From Cardinalis cardinalis (taxonomy: Eukaryota; Chordata; Aves; Passeriformes; Cardinalidae), in the NCBI GenBank assembly GCA_014549065.1, contig JACDOX010000008.1:758319-822318 (forward strand): a stretch of DNA of 64,000 bases, written 5' to 3'. Of this stretch, positions 23,911 through 35,900 are shown piece by piece. How positions within the stretch are numbered: position 1 is the stretch's first letter; each line of letters opens with the position of its first letter. The notes below the pieces were generated by a model that did not search any database, was not told where the DNA came from, and saw nothing but the letters and a program-made list of their open reading frames with translations. Made by a program: the position numbers and the translations under genes.

Positions 23911-26900
23911 AGGTTTCATCCACTGAAAATCAGATTTTGCATCATTCTAGGGAGAACGCCACGGTGTCTTTTCGTGAGGTAGAATTGTAAAAATTCTAGG
24001 CACACCATAAGGTTTCCTAAAACACTGAAGCTACCCAGGAATCTAAACATTTTTACTCTTGTTTGGGCACATGTTCTCCCTATGTCGCCAAGGATACTTT
24101 GAAAATTTTAACCATCATCATGTTAGTTAGTAATATAAACTGAAACAGAATACTTCCTGAGGCCTGCTTCCCTGCCAGATTTAAAGGTATTGCCTCTTGT
24201 CAACAGGGAGGGAATTATTTGGCCCCACTGAGTTCAGAAACAAAAGTCTCATTGATTTAACTGAGTCAGGATTTCAATCCCAATGGGTTTTGCCCCCTCC
24301 TTTTCCTTAATATGACCAGCAACAAGTTAAATGTTAATTTATATTTCATGGAAGTATTTTAATATTGAAAAATCTAATGAAGATTTAGCACTTGGCTTTT
24401 AATAAGGCTGACATAACTGTAGAAAGAAAGCAAATACATTATTTTAATTGATATTAATTCATAAGTGTTCCTGATTTATATATTAAACAAAAAAGAAAGT
24501 GTCTTGTCATACACTACAATTTATTGTGTATTCAACCATCATTTACTCAGAATCCTCTTTTTCTTTTTTTTTTCTCATGTGAAGGGTAGGATGGAAGCTG
24601 CCATGTAGAATTGTACAGCTGCTGCATATGCTATAAGCACTGTGATCACATCACCCTTATTTTCTGATGACGCGCCTCAAGTCAATTCTATCCATGTGTC
24701 TTTGTCTCCACCTGACATCTCCTGCTATCATAATAATCATGCTGTATGGTTTGAAGCTTAAAGCTTTTGTATACTGTATTTTCTTAATAATGCCATGGAG
24801 CCAGGCTGTTTCTATTCTATAAAGATCCATTGCTATAGGCAGCAAAGGGTCTCAGTTGAAAATTTTTTGATCAAAAATTGACACCAATGAAAATCAAGGG
24901 TGTTCAACTAAAGTTTGGATTAGTCCATTTTATAATCTGGGGGGAAAAAATAGATTTGGATATATGTTTGGGTCCTGATCTTCTTTTCAGATATTTGAGT
25001 CTCAAGATGTTTATTCAAGCTAGGATTTGGAGTGGAACAAAGGCAGGGGTTATGAATGAATTGGTAGTGGTTTACCTGTGTAATAGCGCAGATCAGGGGA
25101 ATAATTTAGCCAAGAGAAAGTAGTGTTACAACTCCAATGCTTTATAAAATCATGAAGTATCTTTAGTGAAAAATGGAAAAGTAATGTGTCAGTGTCATTA
25201 GACAGACATTTTACCATGAAGATGTGATAGGTTGAAGCTAAATGCAGATGTATTTAAGGGTTAATTCATGCACTCACATCCCAGTATTGAAAAAATGAAG
25301 TTACCACTGTCAAGTCTGAGATGCCTTTATACCAGTCTCATTCTCTGTTTTCTTCTTCTTTGCAATCAAATGTTTCATTCCCTTCAACCTCATCCTCCCT
25401 TCCCATGACATTAGTTTCTCTCTTGATCCTGAGCAGCCTTTGGGAACCTGAAAGTTTTCCTTTAAAAGATTGCACTGCGCTTTCAAATGTCTGCTCAGAA
25501 GCATGCTACCTTTGGATGAAATTCTGGTCTTGATGCATACTCTATTTTAGGTCTGTCTTCCTGCTTTCTTTACAATGTGTGCACCCGGGGATTTTCAGGC
25601 AGGATTCTGTTCTGAATGTAGAGTTCCTGAAAAACATTGAATCCTCACATCACACCCTGTAAGATCTGAAAGCAGCCGCAATCTCAGCAGAGATTTACAG
25701 ACTATCGCGAAATGTATTTTAACAGAAGCTGAGAATCCTGTTACATAGTGTTAAAGGCAAGGGGTGAGAAAAGGTAGAGGATTAGAAGATCAAACTCCTT
25801 AAAACAGGGTTCAGATTGGTTTTGAACACCTGACAGAGATTTAAACTCTCTCTTTCCAAGCTGTTTTTGTGCAAACAGATTCATCTCTGAGTTGCTAGGA
25901 ATGACGTCTTCTTTTATTCAGAAATCTCCCTAACCAGTTATTTCAAAAGATTTTAAGTGAGTGTTCTTTCTGGCCAAAAGTAATTCCACTCTCCAAAGTC
26001 AGAAACAAGCCAAAAGCAAGAATGAATAATTTACAAAGGGCAGCTGGTCTGGTTTTTGCAAAATCAAGCTAGTCTTGGCTCCAACCCTCCTTCAGATCCA
26101 AAGCTTAGCCCTGCAGGTCATAACTATTTCTACACTGGGTTTGAATATCTGCCTAAATTCCCCACCTTCTACTGTAGGTGTACCTTGGGTAAGGCATTCT
26201 TTTTCCTCTCATTTCCTACCCTTAAATTGGGTAGTACTATTGATTCAATTATAGTTATTTGTGTTAATATGCTTGAAGAGTATGTGAATATTGAGTGTAC
26301 CCTGCAGAGGAGACTCAAGTTAGCACCCGCGGGCAATTTAAAACAAAGTATTTTAAAATAAAGCTACACTCACTTCTTATGAAACAAAGTAGCATCCAAA
26401 TTACTTCCTTGTGTATAATTATGGAGAGTCCATACAGGTTCTGTAGTTTAAGAGTAAATCATATGCTCACTGATGTCACCATCACAGGGAGCATTCTGAG
26501 GCAGGACATGATATGGTACCTCACCTTTGGGTAAAAATCCTGGCAGCTGTTGTGAGGTATCCCTATCTAAATTGCATGCTAGGATTGTTTTTAAAAAGAC
26601 ATGAATATATTTCCTCTTTATCACATAGTGACTTTTAAGCCATCTCCTTTGACATATGCTAACCTGCAGCAAAATAAAGATTCCTTCTCAGAATTAGGCT
26701 GGACAATGGAATATCAAGTTCAGTTATATTTACCTTAATTAATAATAATTCTAGTCATTTATGTGGACACTGCTCCAGCTGTGGCTGCATAAAACAACAG
26801 TAGTGGAGCCATACAAACATTTGGAAACAGAATCATTTCTCTGTGTTCAGTAGGTGTTGAAACTCAGTATATTTCAATTCTAATTGGAGTGCTGGCTCTT

Positions 26901-27387
26901 TGTAGTTTGAGGTTGCATGTTTGAGTGCTCTTGACAAAGTACATGCTGCTGCAGTAAAACCTTTAGAATTCTTTTGCAAGAATCCCAACACCAACAGCTG
27001 GTCCATATGCAGCTGACAATAGACTGAATGTCTTGGCTAAACATGTGACTTTCTTTAGCAGTGCATCTACAACATGGACAGCAATTGTCAAGGAAGTGTC
27101 AGTATAAGGGCTGGTATATTCCTCAAGAGAATCACCTACACCAGTGTAAACACATTTTTGCTGATAACTTAGTCCATGTTGTAGCCTTTTGTTTATTCAA
27201 GACATTTAAAAGAAGCTACATTTTTAAGAAATGGATTGAGGTGTGCAGTCTGAAAAAGAAAAGAAATAGAGCATAAAATGAGGGTAGCTCAGATGCATTT
27301 AGCATCTGCAAACAAAAATCAGCATTCACTCAGATAAATAGATTTCCATGCGATGTTCCTTCTTTCTCTCTTTGTTAATCATGAAGC
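23911..27387. other. Unique AT-rich non-coding DNA
   Basis: No gene, RNA or transposon is recognised. Open frames such as 26056-26361 are about 100 codons or fewer and match no family known to me. Confidence 0.6.
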
Positions 27388-27420
27388 TTTTTTCTTTCTT
27401 TTTTTTTCTTTTTTTTTTTC
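27388..27420. repeat. T-rich/C low-complexity tract
   Basis: A run made almost only of T with scattered C, about 33 bases long. No retrotransposon body adjoins it. Confidence 0.85.
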
Positions 27421-30400
27421 TAAAGCTAGTGGTAGATCTGCTCCTGGCAGTATGTTATGTTCAACCATTAGTTTATTTTTTAAGACTAAGAAGAGATATT
27501 TCTACATGATAAATTATTTATAAACATAAGAACAAAGGGAGGCTGTCAGGGCTGCTGGTACTTTGAGAAAACAGGGGGGAAAAAAAGATGATGAATTTAT
27601 GAAGAATACAATTTTACGAAGGAAGGAGGAGGGAGAAAGCAACTACTAATTATTAACATTCATCTGCAGACAAATCCTGAAAGAATAGGATTAGAGGGAT
27701 ACATTTACATCTGTCTGTCACTAAAGGAATTCTCATTAAAGGTTTACTAGACTGTCACAAAACTTCTTCTAATGTTAAACTTGAGGGTCTCATGGGGGAG
27801 AGGAATATCTCACTTTTGGCCCATCCAATGAAGTGATATTAAAACAAAAAAAAAATTAAAAAGCAAATAAAAACTCCTGAATTTTTACTAAGAGCTCCAG
27901 CTGAATCTGCTTAGGTGACACAAAAGTAGATATGCCATGGAAAAAGTTTTTCATGTCAGAACAAGTTTCAGTAGTTTCTATTTACACAGCCATGTGTACT
28001 TTGAGACATGATATGACTGCCACAGCAATCACTTTGTGAATAGCATTCATCATCTGGACGCTTCTTTTCATCTATAAAAAGAAATCTGCAATAGGTTGCT
28101 TTGACAATTCAAGATGCTGAGCCACAGTTTCTTTTCTTTAAAGAAACAGACATTAAGGTTAAATACATTAAAAGTGCACAAAAATAAACACACTATGTAT
28201 GTACAATATGTTGACAATAGCAAACTTCAATCTACTGTAGTTTTTGATCAAAGAACTGAATCTGTGGAAAAGAAATCCTGAATCTAGCTAAAGCTGTCAT
28301 TTTATTTTTCATAGCAAACTAATTTATATTGAGTACACATCGCTGGGGAAAAATCTAGAACACTTTTTATATTACTTGAGCCATTGTATGTGGCTGAATT
28401 AGCAGGGTGTTCAGACAGCTACTCTTAGGATCATCTATATCTTTTACTGGAACAGTATTCTAGCTAATTTGATTGTGGTTTATGAGCTGGTTTAATTAAC
28501 ATATGCAATGGCTTGCAAGGGAGAAAGTTTTCATCTTGAGCATTTTGATAGAGGTAATCAAAATTAGCAAAGAAAAACACTAAAAATTCCTCTGAATCTG
28601 TCCTTTGCCATGAAAGCACGAAACTCTTCAGCGTATCAAACCAAAGCCAGGTTAAGCCTTTGAGAGACAGCCATTCCAGTTAGTAAGTATTTCTTTTCAG
28701 ATTTGGCGTCAGATTCAAAGCAGACTTAGAACTCTAATTCCTCATTTTCTACACATTTATTTTCCTAGGCATGAGTGGAGAATATTCCCCAACATATATT
28801 TTCAAACCTGATTGGTGATTATCAGTGCCGACTTTTACAAGAAACAATTGAGACAGCATAAAAAGACCTGATTTTCAGAGGCTAGTTCCAAAGGTCTGCT
28901 GAAGTTACAGCTCTCTAGGTCTCTCAGCTTGGGTGCCCAAAACAGATGCATCCAAATGTAGGCCCATATGTTTGAGCATGTTGCACCACTATATATGCAC
29001 TCCCTGGCACTGTTGAAAAGCATACATTCCCTGCAACCCTCCTACGCTCCTCCCTCTGTTCTGCTCCATTTAGGTCTGTGCACACAATCTAGATTTCAGG
29101 TAACCCAAATGAAAAAGTTCTCTTTATTCCTGTAGCTGAAAAATTAGACGGTCAAGTCTGGAGCCTACAGGGTGGCCCACCTTTCAGCATGTGAATCCCC
29201 TGAGCATGACAGAGTTGCTTACTTGTAAAGGGTACTGGCACTGAAAGGAAAATGCAAAAAACTTTGAAAAACAGGAGTTGTATAAGCAGTAATAATTTTA
29301 TTCTAAATTTATCTAGAAGAACTAATAACAAGATATTTTACTGTAAAATTATCTATTTCTAAATTTTCCTACACTCAAAGCTTCCTTCACTGACTGTAAC
29401 AGTATAGTCCACCTGAGCTATAAAAGTAACAAAGCAAAACTATCACTACAACTTTAGGAAATACCTTTATGCATTCTTGAATGATCTTTCAAAAATAAAC
29501 TGAAAAACGTACAGTTTTCAAAAATAAACTGAAAAACATACACGTGCAGCGGTGTACAGCAGACAAACTTAAGCTACAGAAAAAAACCCAAAAAAACCCA
29601 GTAAAAATGCCCAAGAAATATGAAATTAAAAATGTCAAACCAATTGGATTTTATTCTCCTTTTCTAATCACACATCTTCAGACTGCTCTTCTTTGTATTC
29701 TTTTTGGAGTTCTTGCTTGATACTTTAGGGCAAATAACTCTGGTTTGGTTCAACAAATATTTAAGGGTTACAACTATTTTCTTTCTTGAATTCCCTGTCA
29801 TGCAGTCAATTATCACTAATCACATTCCAAAGAACAGAAAATATTTACAATCATTTAATAGGGGATTAAATTTCCCATTTTTACAGTTGGGTATCTCCTT
29901 TCCCTTATTTATAAAGCAAGCATTGGAAAGCAATTAAAGAAGTAAATGGTGAGACACTTAGATATCTACACTAAAGCAACAGTTGAACATTTACTGTGCA
30001 CACGTTTTCTAAGATATATACACATTTTTACATATTAAAGGCAAGTGGAAAATAAAATCCTTGGGTTTTTTAATTTTTTTTTTTTTGGCCTTTGAATTAA
30101 GTGTTTTTTATTTTTTTCATCCGAAATCAACCTGTCTGCAAAGGATAACTACATGCAATACCTTTACAATCTCCTGATAGACCAGAATTGGTGAAAAGTT
30201 ACTTATAATTGAGGACTTCTGTTAAATGCAAATTCTTGTAGTTAATGTATATATAATTTTAAAATTGCACTCTTGGTGATATTTGCTATTATATGTTGTT
30301 GCAAATAATATTGTTGCAGTTCAACCATTTTTGTTATGACTTAAAGAAGCTTATTATTCAAGTGCTCTTAATTTTAAAAAATAGAAAAGTATGTAGCATA

Positions 30401-31848
30401 GGCAGGTAGGTAAAAAGATAATTGCTGAAGCTCATCAGACACACAGCTCTCAGAGGACAATTACTGAATCATATCAACGTTTGGAATCTGACCCAAGAAA
30501 GATTTGTGTGGGAGTGCCTGTGCCTAATTCCTCCTCTGAAATGAGCCCTTTGTTANCTCTGTGCAAGATATGCACCTCTAGAACTTCCTTTCTGCTTGCC
30601 AGCTCAAACTTGTGGGCACCTCACACAGCCCTTCATGTATCAGCCTGACTCCACAGCAGCACTAACTGCAATTACATGGGGATCTGCTGCCTCCAGCCAG
30701 TCCACTCTTCTCTGCTAAGAAGTCTGCACAGCTGAGATGCTCAGTCAACTCTCCTGTATCCTGGCACCAATTACTTCTAGAGAATTTTACTGCAATTTTC
30801 ATAAACTGGACGTTTGCTCTTCTTGTTCTATGATTTACATTTTTTTTTGTGGATATGTGAATATATCCAAATGTTGTTTTTCCTTAAAAGTAGTTGTATA
30901 AATTTTGAATGNTGTATTTCGTTGTATAGCGACAGACTTCATATTTCTGCTTAGTATGCTGTAAAGTGGGAGAAGATTTTTAAAATATTGTTGGAAAGTA
31001 ATCCAAATTTCAGCAGATTTCCTGGACTTTATACTGAAAGCCTTAGGTGCCCTCTTTTGGTATACTGCAGGAATTGCAGGCAGGCTTTTTAAAAAAAAAT
31101 CTTTTGAGGAAGCACAAATTTTCACTTATAAGAATCCTGTGTTGAATGTTATACAAATGAAATTTTCACAAAATTAAAAAAAATGCAATTCATATGAGGT
31201 CCTATTATATGTTTTGCTTCCGTATTTATATTGCATGTACAACCATGCTTTGACATTAAATTCTCAAAACATTGGGCTTTGATTTTGATGCTTCAGGAAG
31301 TAATTATACTTAAAGGCAGTATACCTGGAATGCATATGCACAGGGAAAGAAGAACTGTAGCTCACAGAATATTTTCTACTGAATCGAATATTGTAGTTAT
31401 ACCGTCTCTATGGCTTTCAGTGGCATGGAGACTCACATAACACTAGCTAAGTTCTAGTTCCAACATCTACAATGCAGTAAAAGGTCAAATTCATTTCTTT
31501 CATATGTTATATCCAGTTACAAATGTGGAGATTGTACAAGTTAACTGATATGCCTTTGTTGGGCCATCTTGCTTTATGTAATATTCAATCCAGGTCACTG
31601 TCTAGACTAGTGATACTTTAATCTGTGCAAATTTCCTTTGTACTGGTTCTCTTTAGTTTTAGTTTGGATCCTTAGTCTGTCAAAACAATTCTCAAAAACA
31701 AAAGAATATGTCTTCTCAATTCCTCTTCCTCCGTAACACTTCCTATTATGATAATTTGAAACAAATTCAGAGTAATTGCTAGTAGCTAACTCCAAATTTG
31801 TGCTGAGAGTGAATCTCAGACATAGTTTAACATGTAGCTAATTTCAGT
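27421..31848. other. Unique AT-rich non-coding DNA
   Basis: No recognisable gene or mobile element. A-rich runs lie near 27842-27870 and T-rich runs near 30067-30087. The minus-strand frame at 30835-31125 crosses an ambiguous base (30912) and is rich in Lys and Phe codons, as AT-rich DNA gives by chance. Confidence 0.6.
29487..29543. repeat. Tandem duplication, period 29
   Basis: A unit beginning TTCAAAAATAAACTGAAAAAC occurs twice, at about 29488 and 29517, with a 29-base offset. The two copies differ little: after the shared part one reads GTACA and the other ATACA. Two copies indicate a simple local duplication. Confidence 0.85.
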
Positions 31849-31871
31849 TTTAAGTAATGTTTAAGTAATGT
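31849..31871. repeat. 11-bp tandem duplication beside the hairpin
   Basis: TTAAGTAATGT is present twice in direct succession (31850-31860 and 31861-31871). The second copy overlaps the left arm of the neighbouring inverted repeat, suggesting that one local slippage or template-switch event shaped both. Confidence 0.9.
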
Positions 31872-31917
31872 TTTCTATCAAGTTCAATAACAGAAATGAA
31901 CTTGATAGAAAACATTA
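31866..31917. repeat. Perfect inverted repeat: 21-bp stem, 10-nt loop
   Basis: The left arm (31866-31886, starting TAATGTTTTC and ending AAGTTCA) is the exact reverse complement of the right arm (31897-31917), with a ten-base spacer ATAACAGAAA. Pairing stops sharply on both sides: 31865 G faces 31918 A. RNA from either strand would fold into a short perfect hairpin. It is shorter than a typical animal pre-miRNA stem (about 30 or more pairs with mismatches), so a miRNA gene is possible but not favoured. A template-switch mutation or a small foldback insertion explains it equally well. Confidence 0.95.
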
Positions 31918-32901
31918 AGAAAATTAGTAGAATGAGAAAATCAGTAGAAATTGTTGATTTAGAGGACATCAGTAAGGCAATTGTCTTTTCTTTAAATTTT
32001 ACCTTCCAGCTAAAGAAACACTGCCACTGCAGGAAAGAACAGGTGCACTGAAAGCACATGCTCAACAAAAAATAGCAAGAAACATGGGTACTGTACTGGG
32101 CCTTAGACATTCTTCACAGATAGTCATATTCCTCTACATAAGTCAGCCTCTGTTTCTCCAATCACATCGGCACTGATGCAGAGATAGATGATTCAACCTG
32201 AGCAGATGGTCCTGTGGAGTAGCAATTTCTGTTCTTGCGAGGGATGTTTGAATCAAAAATCTTTTTCAAACAGGTATGAACATTCTAGTAGGAAGTGAAT
32301 ATGGCTCACAACATCTGTTTGCAGCCCTTCTTCATAAAAGAAATGGTCTTTGTATCTGCTTATTGCTGTTGGTATTATCTCTAAAAGCATGAGCTGCAAT
32401 TTTACCTGGAACTAGCTGAACAGCAGTTGAATATGAATGACTATAACTTTGCAGACGTACATCAGTACTAGGTTTATGTGCAGAGTGAGGGCAATAGGGC
32501 ACATTGTCACATCAATTTTTAATCAGGATTCTCCAATTAAATCAATGGACTGTACTGTTTAAAAGTCAATAATACAGTAAAGCTTGGTACTTGGCTCAAA
32601 TCGACAGATTTAGAGGATAGCCAAATTCAGGATGACTGTAACATAAATAATGGAAGTTGCTTTCAAGTGCTCTCAATCACGTAGCTCATTCTAAAATGCA
32701 AAGTTACAAAATGCACGTCTGATGATGCAGTTAGACTCCATTTGTAAATACATTTCCTATAATGTGGATGTGATGTATTATTCATAAAATAACGAAGAGC
32801 CAGGTAGTATGGACCAAAAAAGGCAGAGTTTCCTAAGCAGGTAGGAGACAGAAGAGCCATTTGTAATATCATTGTTAGCTGAGCAAGAAGAATAATATTA
32901 A
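31918..32901. other. Unique AT-rich non-coding DNA
   Basis: I see no gene, RNA or repeat of note between the hairpin and the microsatellite. Confidence 0.55.
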
Positions 32902-32954
32902 ATTAGATTAGATTAGATTAGATTAGATTAGATTAGATTAGATTAGATTAGATT
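32902..32954. repeat. (GATTA)n pentanucleotide microsatellite
   Basis: The unit GATTA repeats without interruption for 53 bases, a little over ten copies. One degenerate unit (AATTA) and AT-rich sequence precede it. Pure arrays of this length are usually length-variable between individuals. Confidence 0.97.
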
Positions 32955-35900
32955 CTCTATTCTCAACAGAGTTCAGCCCTTGAAAATGACAATAACAGGA
33001 ATATTTTCAGGCAGACCAAAAATATGTTTCAGCCACTAACTGAGAAGACAAAAAAATGGAAAAAAAAAGTAGTCCTGAGTTTTATTGTGTCTAACATCAA
33101 TTGAAAAATTATTAAGTATACATTATTTCATTGTTTCTTTCATTTAGTCATTCAGGATTTTAATCCCATTTCTCTTTGAGTTATTTTTAAAGGACAACTA
33201 CTCGTGAAGAAGAGCATGAAGTTGTTAAGAAGAATCTGTGTTTATCTGTAAATTGTTGCCCTGAAATGAGGAATAATCTAGAACTGACAGCTTAAAACTA
33301 GGTGGACTGGATATATTTCCTTCTATATTTCCATAGTTACCAATTCAGGGACCTGAATCATTTGATCCCACAGATAGAAGTACATTGCAAATTTTCCTGA
33401 GCGTCTGCAAAAATGACAAGGGTTGGAGGTAAAATCTGCTGATTTTGTGATGACTAGCTAAACTTGCATTCACTCTTTTTGTAAGCAGTGTTAGTTTTAT
33501 CTATACTAGTTGGTGTTCTCAAAAGACCAAATAATGATTAGTGCAGAGAGTTTAGCTGGAACACCCTTACTTCTTGCCCTTTGCAATTAATTTAGCAGTG
33601 CTGGTAATTCCAAAATTCAAAAGTCTTGATGAGTCACACAAAATTGAGAATTACACTGACATTTGGAGGGTTATTTATCCTCTTGTTCAAAGTTTTAAGA
33701 CTTCATAATCTCAATCTATTTTGGCAACTGTGAAGTCTAAAAAATTTTTTTTCAGTGAATAAAAGCCAAGAATCTCATTTAATTCACAACTTCCAGAANC
33801 AGACTTTTTGTTAAAACAATAAAATGAAATTTTGATTTTGGTGAAGTCTGGGAGAATTTTGACACTAATGTCTCATGGGACCAAGATCACCCATCAGAAT
33901 TGTGAGGAATTTCCAAAACTGGAAAAACTGACTGAAGATAAAAGTTTGGAATTAAAGGCAGGAATTAATTGCTGTACTCTGGTTTCTATGACTCGGTTGT
34001 CAGCATTGAAGCATGAGGTTCTTGAGATGCAGTAATGTGTTTTAGTGAATTACTAATAAAGACCAGAATTCTCATCTGGTGTAAATTCTAAAGACAGCAA
34101 TAGATTTACCTAGAGGTGAGAGTGTCTTTGAGACTGAAAATGTATTTGTTATATAGCATTAACATGGAAAAATAATTTGCCTTGTATTGAAAAATTTGTA
34201 GTCAGGCAAGAGAAGGATGTACCAAAATACCTGACTTCAGGGTTCATCCAGGGGGGACTACAGGTTTTACATATCCTAACAAAGGATACTGCAGTTGTCT
34301 GCAGCAGGGATTACAAAGAATATGATGACAAGAAGGGATGAGGGACACTTCAGAGGAGACAGAAGGACTCAATACTCTAGACTTGCTCTTTTTATTTCAT
34401 AATGATAAGACAGCAAGAGAAAATTGTGCTTTGTGTTTTGTGAAGTCAAGAAAGGGAATAGTCCAATACAAGAAGGAAAATTATGGAAGCGAGATGGCAT
34501 CAGTAACACTTACATCCCACTGTCTCTCTTGGGTTTGATGGTATTATAATGCAAGAGCATTCCTTTGTGACTTTATCATGGATCAGAGCTTCAGAGATCC
34601 CCAATACTTATTGTCTCGATATTGTCTCAATAGTCCCAGTTTAGATTTCACATACTCAACAGAAATCAGGCATCCAAGGTTTTTCTGATGTCATAGTGCC
34701 CCTACACTTTTACCAGCCTATCTTACATACTTTACATTATCTGATACATCCTACATCTTTCTTAGTCCCTGATCTTTCCACATTTGACTTTCAGTCTTTC
34801 CTGCCCATGGATTTATGAGCCTCCAATTCATCCTGCAGGCCTTTCCCATTCTTCCAACTCTAAGTCTCTAATCTATTCTAGCCAAAATTCATCTGTAATG
34901 AGATGCAAGGTCATTCTGTGCAGTCAGAATGTTTTTTGCAGGGGTTTCATAAAGGCATGGGGTGTACATATCAGAAGTCCATCTGTAGACAACTATGTTG
35001 TAGCTAGGAATGAACAATTGCTACAAAATACACATGTGTGGTAGTTACAGCTTAGAACTTATGGCTTTGTTACAAACCCTTCTTCTCAGCAAAAGTTTCA
35101 TCATTTGAGTACCTTCATATATCCCTATAGTAAATTAGTACAGTGACTTGAATACTCTTGTTCAATAATTAGTAGTGCTTCAAACCTCAATATCAATTCT
35201 TCTTCCCAGACCCCACAGCAGTCATGACTCATTCCCACCATTATGATGCCATTTCAGATCAAAACCAGCAGAGTCATGGACAACCTCCTAGTGGTTTGGG
35301 TTTTGATAAGATGTGAGAAACCCACAATCTTTGATTTGAATTTAGGGTAGAAGAGTTTTGAACTCTCACACAGTAGATTGGAGATTCCAGCCACAGTGTT
35401 AAAGGTTTCCTATAATACACAAGGAAAGCTGTTATAGGTTTCCTTGATATGAGGAAAATTCTTGAAATCTTAAACATTTTAACAGGCTGAGAGAATTGTT
35501 TTCCACTCAGTTTTAATTAGATCATATGCTCAATGGAAATTGTAATAATTTCTGACTTTGAAAAATGTGATGTCTCATTGGCTTGAACAGTTAATCAATG
35601 ATTGAATTCACTCAATAGAAGTTTACTTAAGAAACCAGAAAACAGATGTTAAGTCTCATTCATTTTGCTGTATGGGCTCAGAAAGGTAATTACTACCATG
35701 ACTTGGAAATCCTGATCTTTGACAAGTGAATTAAGTTCCTGTGAGTATATACTGTGTCTGATGAAAAGTCCAGGAGTTGTGAGTTACACATTCAGGAGCT
35801 GATCTAGGGGAGCATTTCCAGATTTTTGAGATTCCAACTGGGGTCAAAGATTATTCACAGCTCCAGCCAGTTGAGAATTTCTTGTGGGGGAGAAAAAAAA

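Noticed and set aside
31866..31917. The hairpin as a definite miRNA gene
   Set aside because: A 21-bp perfect stem with a 10-nt loop is shorter than usual animal pre-miRNAs and lacks the lower stem. It is kept only as an inverted repeat and a finding.
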